Assembly (NCBI GenBank): GCA_025094145.1
Contig: JALLLS010000095.1
Location: forward strand, 57,815 to 121,814
Direction of reading: 5' to 3'
DNA length: 64,000 nucleotides
Source of the DNA: Spinellus fusiger
Taxonomy: Eukaryota; Mucoromycota; Mucoromycetes; Mucorales; Phycomycetaceae
Of this stretch, positions 52,812 to 64,000 are shown in pieces (the stretch's first letter is position 1; every line of letters starts with the position of its first letter). The notes beneath the pieces are model-generated. The model ran no database searches. It worked only from the letters and a program-made list of their open reading frames with translations, and was not told the origin of the DNA. Position numbers and translations under genes: made by a program.

Positions 52812-54130
52812 AGGTGCAAGGAAAAGCAAGGAAAACAGAGATGGGATATGGGCTATGGGCTATGGGAGATGGGAGATGGGAGATGGGCTATGGGAGATGG
52901 GCTATGGGAGACAAGAGACAAGAGATGGGAGAGAGCCCATTTGCTCCTTGGAAACACTCTCCACCTTTAGTTTTCTATTAGAGTCTACTGTAGCCATCTT
53001 CCTCTTCTTTTTGGCCCAAGCATTGGGGAGTGGGAGGAGTGGGTGAGGAGTTGGAGGTTTTGGTGAGGAGTTGGAGGTTTTGGTGATTTTTTTCTTTTTT
53101 TGTATATAAATGTAAAGTGCTTCATTATCTCTTACAGCATGCTGCAGTTGGATCCTATGTAATAGTAAATTGTTATACTATGATTACTATGACAATCTAT
53201 AAATGACAGATAAGCCTCTCTTCCATGTGTTTTTGTGGTTCGAGGGCTGATTGGTTAAAGGTACCTACAGAGGGTACCTACATTCTGCTTGGGGTGTAGC
53301 TATAGAGTGTATGCTTGAGATGTGGCTATAGAGTGCACACCTACATACTGTATCTACATACTGTATCTACATACTGTATCTACATACTGTATCTATATAC
53401 TGTATCTATATACTGTATCTATATACTGTATCTACACACTGTACCTACACACCATACCTACACACTGTACCTACACACTGTACCTACACACTGTACCTAC
53501 ACACTGTACCTACACACTGTACCTACACACTATGCCTGTAGAGTGTAGCCACACTCTATAGAATGCAGAGACAATTGCTTCCAGTAATAGTAAAGGCGCC
53601 TTGTGTCTTTTACTATTTTTCTAAATCATCTTCCTTAGTGTCTTCCTCACTCAATTCCAGGAAAGTACACCTACAGATACAGAGTACACACCTACAATGC
53701 TGTTGATATGCGCTGGGTCGTGTGCTGTAGTCTACTGTCATTGTATACCCTCCAACACCCTTACCTTATCCTTCCCCCCTTTTTTTTCCTTTTTTTCTTT
53801 TTTTTTTCCTTTTTTCCTTTTTCTTGTTCTCTCCAGGAATAGCAAGAGAATGTCATTCTATAAAGAGAATTTGGTAAGAATAATGGGTTCTTGTCGGAAT
53901 CACAGAGGAAGCTGAACGATAACAACGATGTCCAAGAATGGAGTCATCATCCTTAAAATATTATCACCGCTGCCAAATTCAAATCTGTCCATTAACTTAT
54001 TTCTCAATTCTCATTTTATCTAGTTTCTTTCAACTGAGCTCGTTACTTGTTCTTTATATTGTTTTTTTTTCTTTTTTCATTACTGTTTTTATTGTTCCTC
54101 TTTTTTTGTCTCCTTTCTCCACCTAATACC
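52812..54130. other. Intergenic region with two minisatellites
   Basis: Tandem GGGCTATGGGAGATG-type units (about 52,838-52,925) and a CTACACACTGTAC array (53,335-53,540) are the main content. T-rich runs (53,778-53,825 and 54,060-54,110) precede the CCCH gene. A spliced 5' leader is possible, but I cannot define it. Confidence 0.5.
53335..53540. repeat. 13-bp minisatellite CTACACACTGTAC with upstream variants
   Basis: About 15 head-to-tail units lie here, grading from CTACATACTGTAT through CTATATACTGTAT to CTACACACTGTAC, an ordered spread of variants along the array. It is non-coding. Confidence 0.9.
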
Positions 54131-55434
54131 ATGCAGCACTCCAAAGCAACTCCAAAGAACACCGAACACAGCCTACAGACACCCTTGCCAGACAATAAAT
54201 CAAATCTATTCAAGACAGAAATGTGTCGAAATTGGACAGAAATGGGACAGTGCAGGTAATTCCTTACATTCCTCTCTTTTCCTGCTGTTGGTACTATGCA
54301 TGGTGTGGGTGTGTGGGTATGGGTGTGGGTGTGGGTGTGGGTGTGGATGTGGATGTGGGTAGCAATACTTCTCCTTCTCCTCCTCCTCCTACACTACTAC
54401 TACTAGAGTGGGTGGTGATTGTCCCTACAGAACCCACTCCAATCCTAGCATGCACAATGGCTAGAACAATGACTAGACTCTTTCTCCTCTACTTCATAAC
54501 AACAGCTAGCCCTCCTTTGTGCTGCTGCTACTTTTGCCATGGAATTCGTTCTCTTTTCTTATGTTGATGATGGATCCACTAACTCTGTTCTCAATCGATC
54601 AGGTATGGGCGGAAATGTCGGTTTGCGCACGGGCTCGATGAGTTGCGGACAGTACAACGCCATGCACGGTACAAGACTGAGATTTGTAAGACCTATCATC
54701 TTACAGGAACATGTCTTTATGGTGTACGATGTACCTTTGTTCATGAAGAAAACCTGTACAAAACCACCTTGAAAGACGCCCCACCAAAAAAGAAGACATT
54801 GCCTCGTTACAAGCCCTCGCCTCTTTCCTTGTTTGAGGATGCATCCTCCCTCTCTCCGTCAGAAATGATACTAGAAGACGCCTCCAGCAGCCAGTCTTCC
54901 TCTGCACAGTCCTCACCCTCACTGCATGGCTTTAGCAAAATACAGGACAGCAAAATAAAAGAAACGCCGCAACCATTTTTTTCTTTATCAGTCAACGCCT
55001 ACGCCACGGCTGAGCCTACGCCACCACATGTCTCGGGATTCCTGAGCCAACATGCATGGCACCCTACCTACCGCCTTTCGAGAGATCTTCTTTATCCCGT
55101 GGCATCCAACAAAGACAAGTCCACAGCCAACCCCACTGCATTGGAGAGAATTTGGTCCTTTGAACAGCCCAGTACCATGTCCTACCCTCTCTTCCTACAC
55201 AACCCTCCTCCATTGGAGACAGAGCCATGTGCATTGGAAAACAGCCCATACACCTACAACAGAGACACTCTAGATCCATTGAATCCATTGGCTGATCTTG
55301 ACAGTCTGGCTGCGTTGGATCCACTGAACCCAATGCATAACTTGACTGCTCTGACTCTGGACAATGAAGTAGCAGACCAGCAACAGCAGTATCTTTCTGA
55401 AGACTTGTTTTCCTTCTTTACTCTTTCTGCATAA
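54131..55434 (+). CDS. Tandem CCCH zinc-finger mRNA-decay protein (TTP/Zfs1/Cth-like)
   Basis: Exons 54,131-54,255 and 54,603-55,434 sum to 957 nt (318 residues). The intron (347 bp) splits the first zinc finger and is enlarged by GTGTGG repeats. The two fingers are LFKTEMCRNWTEMGQCRYGR with KCRFAHGLDELR, and YKTEICKTYHLTGTCLYGVR with CTFVH. Each is C-x8-C-x5-C-x3-H with the leading (R/K)YKTE(I/M)C motif and the 18-residue spacing of tristetraprolin proteins. Family members bind UAUUUAU-type AU-rich elements in 3' UTRs and recruit deadenylases. The C-terminal 220 residues are Ser/Pro-rich with repeated LDPLNPL and LAALDPLNPM segments ending YLSEDLFSFFTLSA. Confidence 0.93.
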
Positions 55435-56177
55435 GAAAAACAAAACAACAACAACAACAGCAACAACAAAAAAAGAAAACAAATGTGTGCGTTTGTTCTT
55501 TCTATTTTGTTCTTTCTATTTTATTCTTTCTTCTTTGCTTTCTTCTTTGCTTTCTTTGCTTTCTTCTCTTCTTATTCTTCCTCTTACAAGAATGGCCTGT
55601 TTTCTTTGGTCTTTCTCTTGCAAGAGAAATAATAAGAAAAAAGACATTGTTCTGTTGAATTCTTCATTTCTCAAATAGAAATGTACAGAATAGCTGAATC
55701 ATGTTGGGTGTTTCTATTCTATACACCTCTATTTAAAAGTTTCTATGTGAATATCTCTTTATTTTACAATATTTTTTTAAAAAAAAAGTCTCTTTAGTCG
55801 ATAGTGAAATTATACCTTTTTTCTCTTTAATATTCTTTCTAATAGTATCAATAAAAAAACACAACCTTACCATGAACAGAAGATAAATTATCAACAGAGA
55901 TGGTCTTTATTAAACAAGTACAGCATAAGTAGACCAGACCAGACACTTTCTACGCTCAAAGAAAGAAAGAAAGAAAGAGAGAAAATAGACTTTTTTCTTT
56001 TTCTCTTTCTTTTCTTGTGCCTGACTTGCAATTCTGATTTTATTCAGTGGCGTACTGTGTTTCCTTCCCTTGCCCCTCTCCTAACCCTACACTCTTACAC
56101 TCCACTGCAGTAGTGGGCAGTCACTCTGTTCTGTCTTTGTATTGACTGTGTATTGACTGTGTTTCTTGCTGACAGCC
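55435..56177. other. Intergenic region between the CCCH gene and ASE1
   Basis: CAACAACAAC and TTTCTTCTTTG runs follow the CCCH stop. A long A/T run near 55,780 and CT-rich tracts come before 56,160. No gene is seen. Confidence 0.5.
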
Positions 56178-59024
56178 ATGTCACTCAAGGACTTTCTACC
56201 ACAACTCAACCTACGTATTGATAAACTCACTCGCCTTCACCATGAGATGGGAACACCCGACCACCACAACAACCCCCCCAGTCAGGTCCTGCTCACAGCC
56301 ATTCTGAAGTTTGTGGACGACTACCTGGCGTCTGCTTCTGCTCAGCACACCCGCCTACGTGAAGAAGCCAACGAGCTGCAGAGATCTATTCATAGCTACA
56401 AACACCTTATGGGTGAGGCTCTAGCAGAAACAGAGAAAACACCCGCCACACCACCTCCCCTCTACGCAACAGTCCAGGAACGGCTCCAGGAACTGTCTAT
56501 TGTGAAAAAGGTAGAGTGGCAGAGACACCTGCCTTGTACATGGCAAGAGGTTCTAACTTGGCGTATGGTGTTCTGGTCAGCACTACGAGAAAAGACTGGT
56601 AGTGGTGACAGGTAAATCCACCTCCATTATAGAAAGAAAAGTAGATTGGATACCTACAGCCTAACTAATACTTCAATGACTATGGCTATGGCTATGTATT
56701 TATCCAAAAAAAAAAAACCAACACCAACACCAACACCAACACCAACACCAACACCAAAAGAATTGTATGATCAAATCAAGGGTTATTCAGGTTCTTTGGA
56801 TGATTATGCCAATATGGGAATGATCATGCACGAGAATATCAATGTATCCTTGTCTGCAGTAACAGCCCTTGAGGAAGAAATACGGCGATGTGAGAGTGAA
56901 TATGTAAGACATAGAATAAAAAAGAGGGAGGAATGACAAGAGGTGTGTGTGTGTTTGTATGTGTTTATGTGTGTGTTTTTCTTCTTCCTCTTTACTATGA
57001 GCTGACATGGGGAATTAGACAAGAAGAACCCATCTTGTGGATCATACTGTCAATACAATCTTCTCTTTATGGACAATGCTTGGTATATCTCCCCAGACAG
57101 AACAGGAATGTAAACTACAGCAACTCCACCAATTTACACATGCCAAAGATAAAATACCACTGTACAATCAATGGATCAATACAAAAGGAATGCAATTTAT
57201 TCATCAGATCCAGTACCAGGTGAGGAAGAGAAGGAGAAAGAGGAATATCCAATGCTGATACTATGTGTTTATGTATCTATGTGTTTATGTATCTATGTGT
57301 TTATGTATCTATGTGTTTATGTATGTGTTTATGATGTATGTACCTATATATCTATATATCTATGTACCTATATATCTATGTACCTATATATCTATGTATC
57401 TATGTGTTTGTATGGGGCTAGTTGGAACAGGTGAAGCAGGAGAGAGAGTTCCGTCAACAGGAAATCACACAGCGACTGTATCAGATGTGGGATCGACTGC
57501 ACATTGAACAAGAGACACGACATCAGTTCCTAACCAACAGCCAGGGATTGACAATGAAAGACATGGACATGGTAAATACATACAGTGTATACATAGCATT
57601 GTGGTACCAGTGCTGATATTCTACAGTATGAGGAGGAATTAAGAAGGCTGACAAGGTTAAAAGAAGAAAGAGTGGGTGATTTTATCATCTCTACACGACA
57701 GGAACTTGCATGTCTTTGGGATCAGCTCTATTTCTCAGAAGGAGAACAAAGACAGTTTGGACCTGCTTTTAGTGGTAAGTGGCAGGGGTCTTCTTCTCAG
57801 TGTATCTGACACTATAGACGAATACAACGAGGCTACGTTGATGGCACTGGAGGATGAGATTGCACGACTCCAATTACTCGTAGAGAATCGCAAACATATT
57901 CTTGAGAAGGTAGAGCAGCACATCAATATGCTTCAAGAGATGAAGGACTTTGAGGTAGGCAGTGTTGCTTGTTGTTGCTTGCTGTTGTTGCTTACTGTCT
58001 GTTCAGAACACAACAAATGATCCTTCTAGGCTATTTGGTAAAGGACAGCGGGACCCTGGTCGTTTGCTGAGAGAAGAAAAGTTCAGAAAGAGAGTTCAGC
58101 GGGAATTGCCAAAGGTAGGGCAAACAGTCAACATTTCTTTGTTCTTATCTCTTGTCCTCTGTAGCTTGAAAGGGAGCTTAGAGGCGCCCTCATTGAATTT
58201 GAAACCACCACCAAAAAAGAGTTCCTTGTGTATGGAGAACCCTACCTAAAGACATTGGAACAAAGGGTAAGTCAGTGTGCAAGGGATGAAACCAAAAAAC
58301 CAAAAAACCAAAAAAACAAAAAGACTCACTTTCTACCATAAAGAAGCATGCAGTGACAGACGATGCTAAACAAGAAGACAGTGAACCAAAGACACCAAAA
58401 CGTGCCCTTGATGAACTCTGCCAACGACAGCCATTGACAGGTCCACGGGTGAACTCTCCTTTACGTACAATCTTCAATACACCCCAACCCAAGCGGGCAC
58501 CTCCTATGGCACCCCTCCACCGACCCTTGCGCAGACAGTTATCACACCAAAACAATAGCATAGAGGAGTCGCCACTTCATCATGCTAGAGAGAGGAATAT
58601 AAAAGAACAACAAGAACAGAGACTCGTCAAAAGAAAGAGACGCTCTCCTCCTTCCGATCTGCCAAGTACAAGTCAACCTCATCCAATGCTATCTAATCTC
58701 AAACCTTCTTCAAAAGAAATCCATCTTCTTGTGGGTTCCTCTTCTACTGACCATGGCATGGAACCAGCACATAAACCGCATGTAAGTCATAAGCAGAGGG
58801 GGTGTGTTTGTAAAAGAGAGCAGTGTCTGATGCCTTGTTCTATTGCACTCCATTCTACTGCACTCTAGAAGAGAGCAAGGCATGAAAACTCTCCCACTCC
58901 TCGTCCACTACCCACAACAGCAGCAGGCTCCATGCCTACCAGTGATGAGTTCTTCTCACTCCATACTGGCATTTTTGACGATGGTCCTGAGCTAAGTGAC
59001 ATGTCAGACCATGACAGTCCATAG
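56178..59024 (+). CDS. ASE1: Ase1/PRC1/MAP65 antiparallel microtubule bundler
   Basis: Eleven exons, 56,178-56,510, 56,581-56,611, 56,761-56,903, 57,097-57,219, 57,422-57,571, 57,627-57,774, 57,818-57,954, 58,007-58,114, 58,165-58,266, 58,344-58,781 and 58,869-59,024, sum to 1,869 nt (622 residues). The long helical rod has the MAP65 order: an N-terminal dimerisation helix (LPQLNLRIDKLTRLHHEMG), the linker-spectrin region ending RHQFLTNSQGLTM, and the microtubule-binding block LWDQLYFSEGEQRQF, FSDEYNEATLMALEDEIARL, RDPGRLLREEKFRKRV. A basic Ser/Pro tail with VNSPLRTIFNTPQPKRAPP follows, where CDK sites would lie. Ase1 crosslinks antiparallel microtubules at the spindle midzone. A 31-nt micro-exon (HYEKRLVVVT) is needed to keep the frame. 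Confidence 0.9.
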
Positions 59025-59370
59025 ATCCATTTCACTTCTTTCACTACATCCTCCCCCTCTACCCCCTTCTTTTACTTATTTTCATTATTCATTGGTTGCT
59101 TATCCATTCTACACTAAGATGTCTGTTGTGTTTAATAAAATGACATGTCTAATACCCTCTCCCTCGTATATTCTACTCTGACAAGGCATATCGACATCTT
59201 GTAGCATAACGATATGCCCTCCCTTCCCCAAGAAAACAAGCATAGCCCACATGGAGAGACAAATGTAAAAGTAGCAATAATAATAAAGGTAAAAGTCAAT
59301 AAGCAATTGCATCTATGTAGATAGATAGATATATGGGATATATCTACCTACTCAATATGTGCTCTTGTAT

Positions 59371-60032
59371 TTAGATAAAGAAGCGGTAGTAGATAAATGC
59401 AGCAAAAAGACCAACAGGAATTAAGACACGAATAGCACTAGATACCACACACACATTTAGTCAGGCAGTCAGGCAGTCAGTCAGCTCCTTATTCTTATCT
59501 TTCAATAGTGTATAGATTCACTCACCTTCCTTGAGGTGCAGGTGTAGGTGCAGCAACAAAAGCTTGGCTCTTCTGTATAGGTTTCTTTTTGACGATTGAC
59601 TAGTAAAAGAAATGAGATGCCTGTTTCTACTTTATCACTGCCACCCAACCCATGCGTTTTCTTTCTTTCTTTCTTTCCATCTCTCACAAAATAGACAGAC
59701 AGACAGACAACTCCACTCATTACTCTATCACTTACAGCTGAATCAACATCACCAATGTAGTAGGCTTCAAGCATCTTAATAGCCTCAGGAGAGTGGCCAA
59801 TATCATTAAAAGACTCGGTGGCATCCTTTCCTCCTTCATCCACCAAGATTTCTCCACCACCAGGATGCTTTATTACACCACCCTGTTAGTATATCACAAG
59901 AATAGAATCCTTTGTATCTACCTCATCTACAAACTTGGTAATATCGTAGACCTTGTCATTAATGACCATGTAAAGATCATTCATAGTGGTGTGTTCAGCA
60001 ACCTGCTCATAAGTGAAAATCTGGGTAGCCAT
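59371..60032 (-). CDS. Cytochrome b5, tail-anchored
   Basis: Four minus-strand exons, 60,032-59,922, 59,867-59,736, 59,599-59,526 and 59,437-59,371, sum to 128 codons (127 residues). The heme domain reads MATQIFTYEQVAEHTTMNDL, YMVINDKVYDITKFVDEHPG and GGEILVDEGGKDATESFND followed by IGHSPEA. The axial heme histidines are those of HPGG and of GHS. A basic, Ala/Pro-rich linker (SIVKKKPIQKSQAF) leads to the C-terminal membrane helix VLIPVGLFAAFIYYRFFI with only the stop after it, as in ER tail-anchored b5. It donates electrons to fatty-acid desaturases and sterol enzymes. The small final exon (67 nt) carries the whole anchor. Confidence 0.95.
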
Positions 60033-61386
60033 AGTAAGAGCGGGGAAGAAAGAGAATGAGAATGAAAAGAAAGAAATTCAAAACATATTCAAATATACAA
60101 ATATTCAAATATTCAAATATACAAATATACAAATATAGCGAATTCTGTCTCCACACACTTTAGTAAAGCAAAGCTGGGAACGGATATTCAACCTTAATGA
60201 GTGGCGAGAATCCCTGCTAATAGTCTCCGAATGAAAGGGGGTCTGTTTTGTTTCTTTTGATTTTACAGGGATGGAAAGAGTATCTATGCAGTGTCTTTGA
60301 GGGAACAAAGAATACTATTACATAATGAAAATGAAATGCACTCTATTCTAGTAAGAATAGTCCAACTTTCGTAGAAAGACTCTAATAGAGAGTCTAGAGC
60401 AAATAATTATCCCAACAAGACACAACAGACTCCTCTTTACTATGACTCAACCTGCCAGGGTCAAGCGTGAGTACACGGACTTACTAATGGTCCTATGTTA
60501 AAGAAATGGGCCCCAGTAGTGCTCATGATAGGGTCGGCGAACATGTCTCCCGATTTCATAGGGGATGACTAGGGCTGGTGTGGTTGATATCACTTGCTAA
60601 TGAAGATATCCAAAAGTATTCTCTGTGAAAAAAAAAAAAAACATATGTATTCGATCTTGTTGTTGTTGTTGTTAGGTCCATGTCACCCCTCAATGGAAAA
60701 GCATCAAAGAAATGTTAGACTCATTCTATAGTACCAGTCTATTTATCTTAAAGAAAACCATAGAATACCTCCTTTATTCTACAGTCAAATAAAGAATATT
60801 TTTCATAGCCAATAGCTTTGTCACTTATAGTTACTGATGTATCATGATCCAATAACACTCCAATAATATCTTATTCTCAACACAAATATATCAGCCATAA
60901 TTCATTCGCCTTAATACCCTCTCTATTTGATCTACTGATTGTATTGGTTCTACAACATTAGATAACTCAAAGTGTAGATATGCTTATGCAATAAAGAATC
61001 CTAGATTGAATTCTATTTAATATCTATCTATCTAAAAAGGTGCTATTGTTGTTCCTATTGTTGAGAATTGTAAAGTAGGTAGCCCCTACATAAATGTGTA
61101 GGTAGTAAAGCCTTACCAATGTTGATCGAGAAATTATTCTTACAATCTCATTTGTACCAATATGTCAGATAGAAAAGATATATAAAACTAGCTGTCGTTT
61201 AGATAAAAAAAGCCTTCAGAAAATCATTATTTTTAATTACTACCAAACACACCTTTTGATTCTGGTTATTTGATCACTATTAAAATATTAATGTTAAGCA
61301 TGCATGCATAAAAGAAGAAAACAGACGCTGACATATGTTATCGAGCAGAACAACAGACTCAATAAAGTGAATGTGATAAATATAAC

Positions 61387-61421
<35 letters not shown>

Positions 61422-62206
61422 CAACAACAACAACAACAACAACAACTACAATAATAATAATAATAAAAACAGTCTAGCCAGATAGACAGATATTGCTTGA
61501 GCAGAAGGAGAAAGTATCCCATGAGCGCTTTTCTTAGACATATTGATTATTTTTATATGCAGGATTAGGTGACCTTGTCCAAATAATTGGTGTGGAAGTA
61601 TAGATTATATATTCTTTTCGTAAATCTCCTAGAAAAAGACTATACCATGATGCAGAGAATCATTTAAAATAATAGGATTTAATAAGGAGTGTGTTGATGT
61701 AGGTCAGGACATTGTTTATACTATGTGGAAACCCTTGAAGATGATTTGGAGTAATACTAACCAAAGTAAAAGATACAGCATTATGGTAATTTATAGTAGG
61801 CATATTACAGTTCAAAGTATTTTTTATTTGTGGGTGTTGATTGCTATTCGCGCATTGGGCATGTTAGCCACCCTATGAGAACTTTTGAAAAAATAGAATA
61901 AACATTAAAACACTTCAAATACGAAAGTGAAAAAAAGAATGCAAATGAATGGGAAACAGAAGGACCGAGAAATACAAAACCTCAGATGAGGGAAAAATGA
62001 TGAAAAATGAGAAATGATGGTAAAATGAGAATTATGAATAGACATCCAAAAGGCCATAAAGTCAGCAAGGAAACCAGGACACCAAAAAGATAACCGTCAT
62101 CCTGTGGCGATTCGAAATCCAACGAGGGATACTTAGAGCAACTCGGACAATCCTGAGGACACAAATACAGCAACTACACTAGCAGCTTCTGGCTTTGCTA
62201 AACGGG
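60033..62206. other. AT-rich intergenic region and LINE 3' flank
   Basis: It holds AAATATTCAAATATACAAATA repeats (60,090-60,135), a (TTG)n run (60,657-60,675) and an (AAT)n(AAC)n microsatellite (61,384-61,465). 61,900-62,206 is probably the 3' untranslated part of the LINE on the minus strand; the exact 3' end and any poly(A) tail were not fixed. No host gene is seen. Confidence 0.45.
61384..61465. repeat. (AAT)n(AAC)n(AAT)n microsatellite
   Basis: About 80 bp of trinucleotide repeat with an internal AAC block. It is the same two-unit style as the tracts at 14,441 and 48,049. Confidence 0.9.
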
Positions 62207-64000
62207 TTAAGAATGGGTGGTAGAGGAGAGATCGGAGGAGAAGTGAGGATACAGCGTCTGTTGCTGCAGGAGTCTTTGCACTCTATGGCGGCGTTGGCGT
62301 TCCCGCTCAACACACCCATCAGCAGCCTCAATGAGCAGGCTACCAGCTGATGGCTCTACCTTAAAGTCTCGAGTAGACGTGGCTCGATCAATGGCTTGCA
62401 GCAGTATTAACAAACTGGGCCAAAGTTCTCGCCATTTAACAAAAGACTTAACCGTGCGCGGCAGAAGATTTAGACAATAGTCAATTGGATGAACGTCTTG
62501 TGGTGGTGCAGGAACTAAGAAGAACAAGAACGTGGAGCGTTCATGGTCAACAAATGTGCAAGTGAGAAAGTGGTCCCGATTGGCAGATGGGTGGCCACAT
62601 TGGCAAGGAACTGAAGGTGTTGGTGGTAACCAAGCAATCCTCCATTTTAGTAGACGATGTCTTTCTTTGCGCGTGCACGGTAGTAGAAGAATTGGATCCC
62701 AAACAGGTCTACATAGTCCACGGGCTACCGTCACCAGCGGATTCTTGCCACGTACTAGACTAGTAATTTCACTTTGAAGACGTTCAAGATAAGCTACTTT
62801 TAATGGATATTTAGGAGGGTTGTGAGCCCGTCCTATTCTTTGAGCATTTTGCCAGAGTACATTGCCACGTAGCTTAATCCATCTGGCTTTACTCTGGGGT
62901 GCTTCAAGCTGCGGGACAAGGCACCAGAGGAGGGTGTCTTCAGGAAGGGTAGCTGCGCGCTCAACAAATTTGGCTTGCAGATAAAGAAAACGAGAGTACA
63001 TGTTAGGGAGGGCAGCTAATTGGGCAACCTGGATCGTTCCAAACCTAGCAGTAGCAGATCTAGCAAGACAAAGTCTCAGACAAGCAGACTGACAGATTTG
63101 TAGCGGGCGGATGCCTAGTCTATTGACATTACAAATAGCCAACCCATACTCAAGGATAGGCCGAACAAAAACAGTATACGCTCTTAGGGCTGCTGTAATC
63201 CCAAAGCCATACATGTTTACACCCATTCCTCTTAGCTTTTGCATTACTGCAATTGCCTTGACTTGTGAGTGTGAGAAAAGTGCGTCTTGGTTAATACCTT
63301 GACGTGAAAAGGGGATACCAAGGTACTTGAAAGTATCACAGGTTGGAAGCTCGTTGCCATAGAGGTAAAACGGCACATTGGCCGGGGCATTGAGTACTTC
63401 ACATTTGGAGGGACTCCATTTGTAACCAAGGAGGGTCGAGTGAATTTCGGCAAGTGCCAGCATTCGATGTATATCTTCTGGGCAGCCCATAAGAGCCACA
63501 TCATCAGCATACAACAAACAATTCACAGGAGCCCAAGTAACAGTGACATGAGACGGACTGTAAGAGGAATCTGACGACTCAGAAGAGTCATCCGAAACTG
63601 TAGAAGTAGGAAAAGGATTGTGAAGGGAATTCTGTAACTCGTCAAGCAATGCGTGAACAGTTGCCTGTGGGGAAGGCAAAAGAGAAAGGATTTCGAGCAC
63701 AGAGATTAATGGACCGTCCCATGGTAGGTGGGTGCATACCAACCAGTATTGGGGATACCGAAGCAAACCTCAAGAAACGTGGAAGAGTATCAATGAAAAT
63801 AGAATAAAGGAATGGAGAAAGAATACTACCCTGTAAGACTCCTCGTTTAGGTGCAATGTCCCGGGATGCTACATTTTTCAGAATCACATTCACCACAATG
63901 TCATCAAACAAATTCTGTAGTAGCAAGAGCAACGGCTGAGACACGACAGGCATCAGTGACTCCCATAGGACAGAGCGTTCCACACTATCATATGCAGCTT
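62207..64000 (-). pseudogene. Non-LTR retrotransposon (LINE) reverse transcriptase, frameshifted, cut by the window edge
   Basis: Read on the minus strand from the window end, the RT motifs are in order: AAYDSVERSVLW (motif A aspartate), KRGVLQGSILSPFLYSIFID (motif B) and, after a shift of one frame near 63,766, LLYADDVALMG (motif C, YADD). Then come the thumb and a C-terminal zinc knuckle CQCGHPSANRDHFLTC. The frame from 63,766 to the stop at 62,207 is intact (519 codons). The first and second parts are in different frames, so this copy cannot make a full RT as written. The endonuclease domain expected upstream lies outside the window. It fits the L1-like LINEs common in Mucoromycota. Confidence 0.85.

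Noticed and set aside
60440..60620. GC-richer patch that might be a structural RNA
   Set aside because: No tRNA arms, 5S boxes or other RNA signature could be drawn. No tRNA or rRNA gene was recognised anywhere in the window.

Overview
This is nuclear DNA from a fungus. The protein-coding genes have many short introns (43 to about 100 bp, mostly GTAAGT/GTAAGC donors and YAG acceptors), the intergenic DNA is AT-rich with abundant simple repeats, and the conserved genes are fungal or pan-eukaryotic: Opi1, Sgf11, Cft1/CPSF1, eS28, Mri1, Bye1, Med15, sideroflexin, a TTP-type CCCH protein, Ase1/PRC1 and cytochrome b5. The gene style, the L1-like LINE and the secreted cysteine-rich and RlpA-like proteins fit Mucoromycota, probably Mucorales. 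The species cannot be read from the sequence. Wherever I could settle all exons of a multi-exon gene, the summed exon length is an exact multiple of three. Exceptions are noted in the entries.

Layout. 1-231 is the last exon of an unidentified plus-strand gene. 232-10,950 is gene-poor and holds the main mobile-element structure: two oppositely oriented copies (A and B) of a TIR element family whose shared 1,357 bp form a perfect, indel-free inverted repeat (2,754-4,110 and 4,971-6,327). 10,951-14,320 carries OPI1-like, a secreted Cys-rich protein and SGF11. 14,778-17,904 is a second mobile region with ends of the same family. It contains a decayed Fanzor/TnpB-like (OrfB zinc-ribbon) gene and a diverged copy (C) of the A/B element. 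18,312-20,202 holds two cysteine-based phosphatases in tandem (PRL type and Siw14 type). 20,544-32,677 is a dense block: CFT1, RPS28, MRI1 and BYE1-like. 35,069-42,436 holds a PH-domain protein and a very Q/A-rich MED15. 43,427-47,217 holds sideroflexin and a PLP-dependent aminotransferase. 50,288-52,811 holds a secreted double-psi-barrel protein and an unrecognised 434-residue basic protein. 54,131-60,032 holds the CCCH protein, ASE1 and a tail-anchored cytochrome b5. The right edge (62,207-64,000, minus strand) is a frameshifted LINE reverse transcriptase running out of the window.

Functional themes: mRNA 3'-end formation and decay (Cft1, CCCH protein), RNA polymerase II transcription (Sgf11, Bye1-like, Med15, Opi1-like), translation (eS28), methionine salvage (Mri1), mitochondrial metabolite transport (sideroflexin) and spindle midzone organisation (Ase1). 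These look like ordinary genome neighbours and not a cluster. The most unusual content is the mobile-element family with CACACC...GGTGTG termini bordered by TA, one region of which carries a Fanzor-like nuclease relic, and the large inverted repeat made of two of its members.
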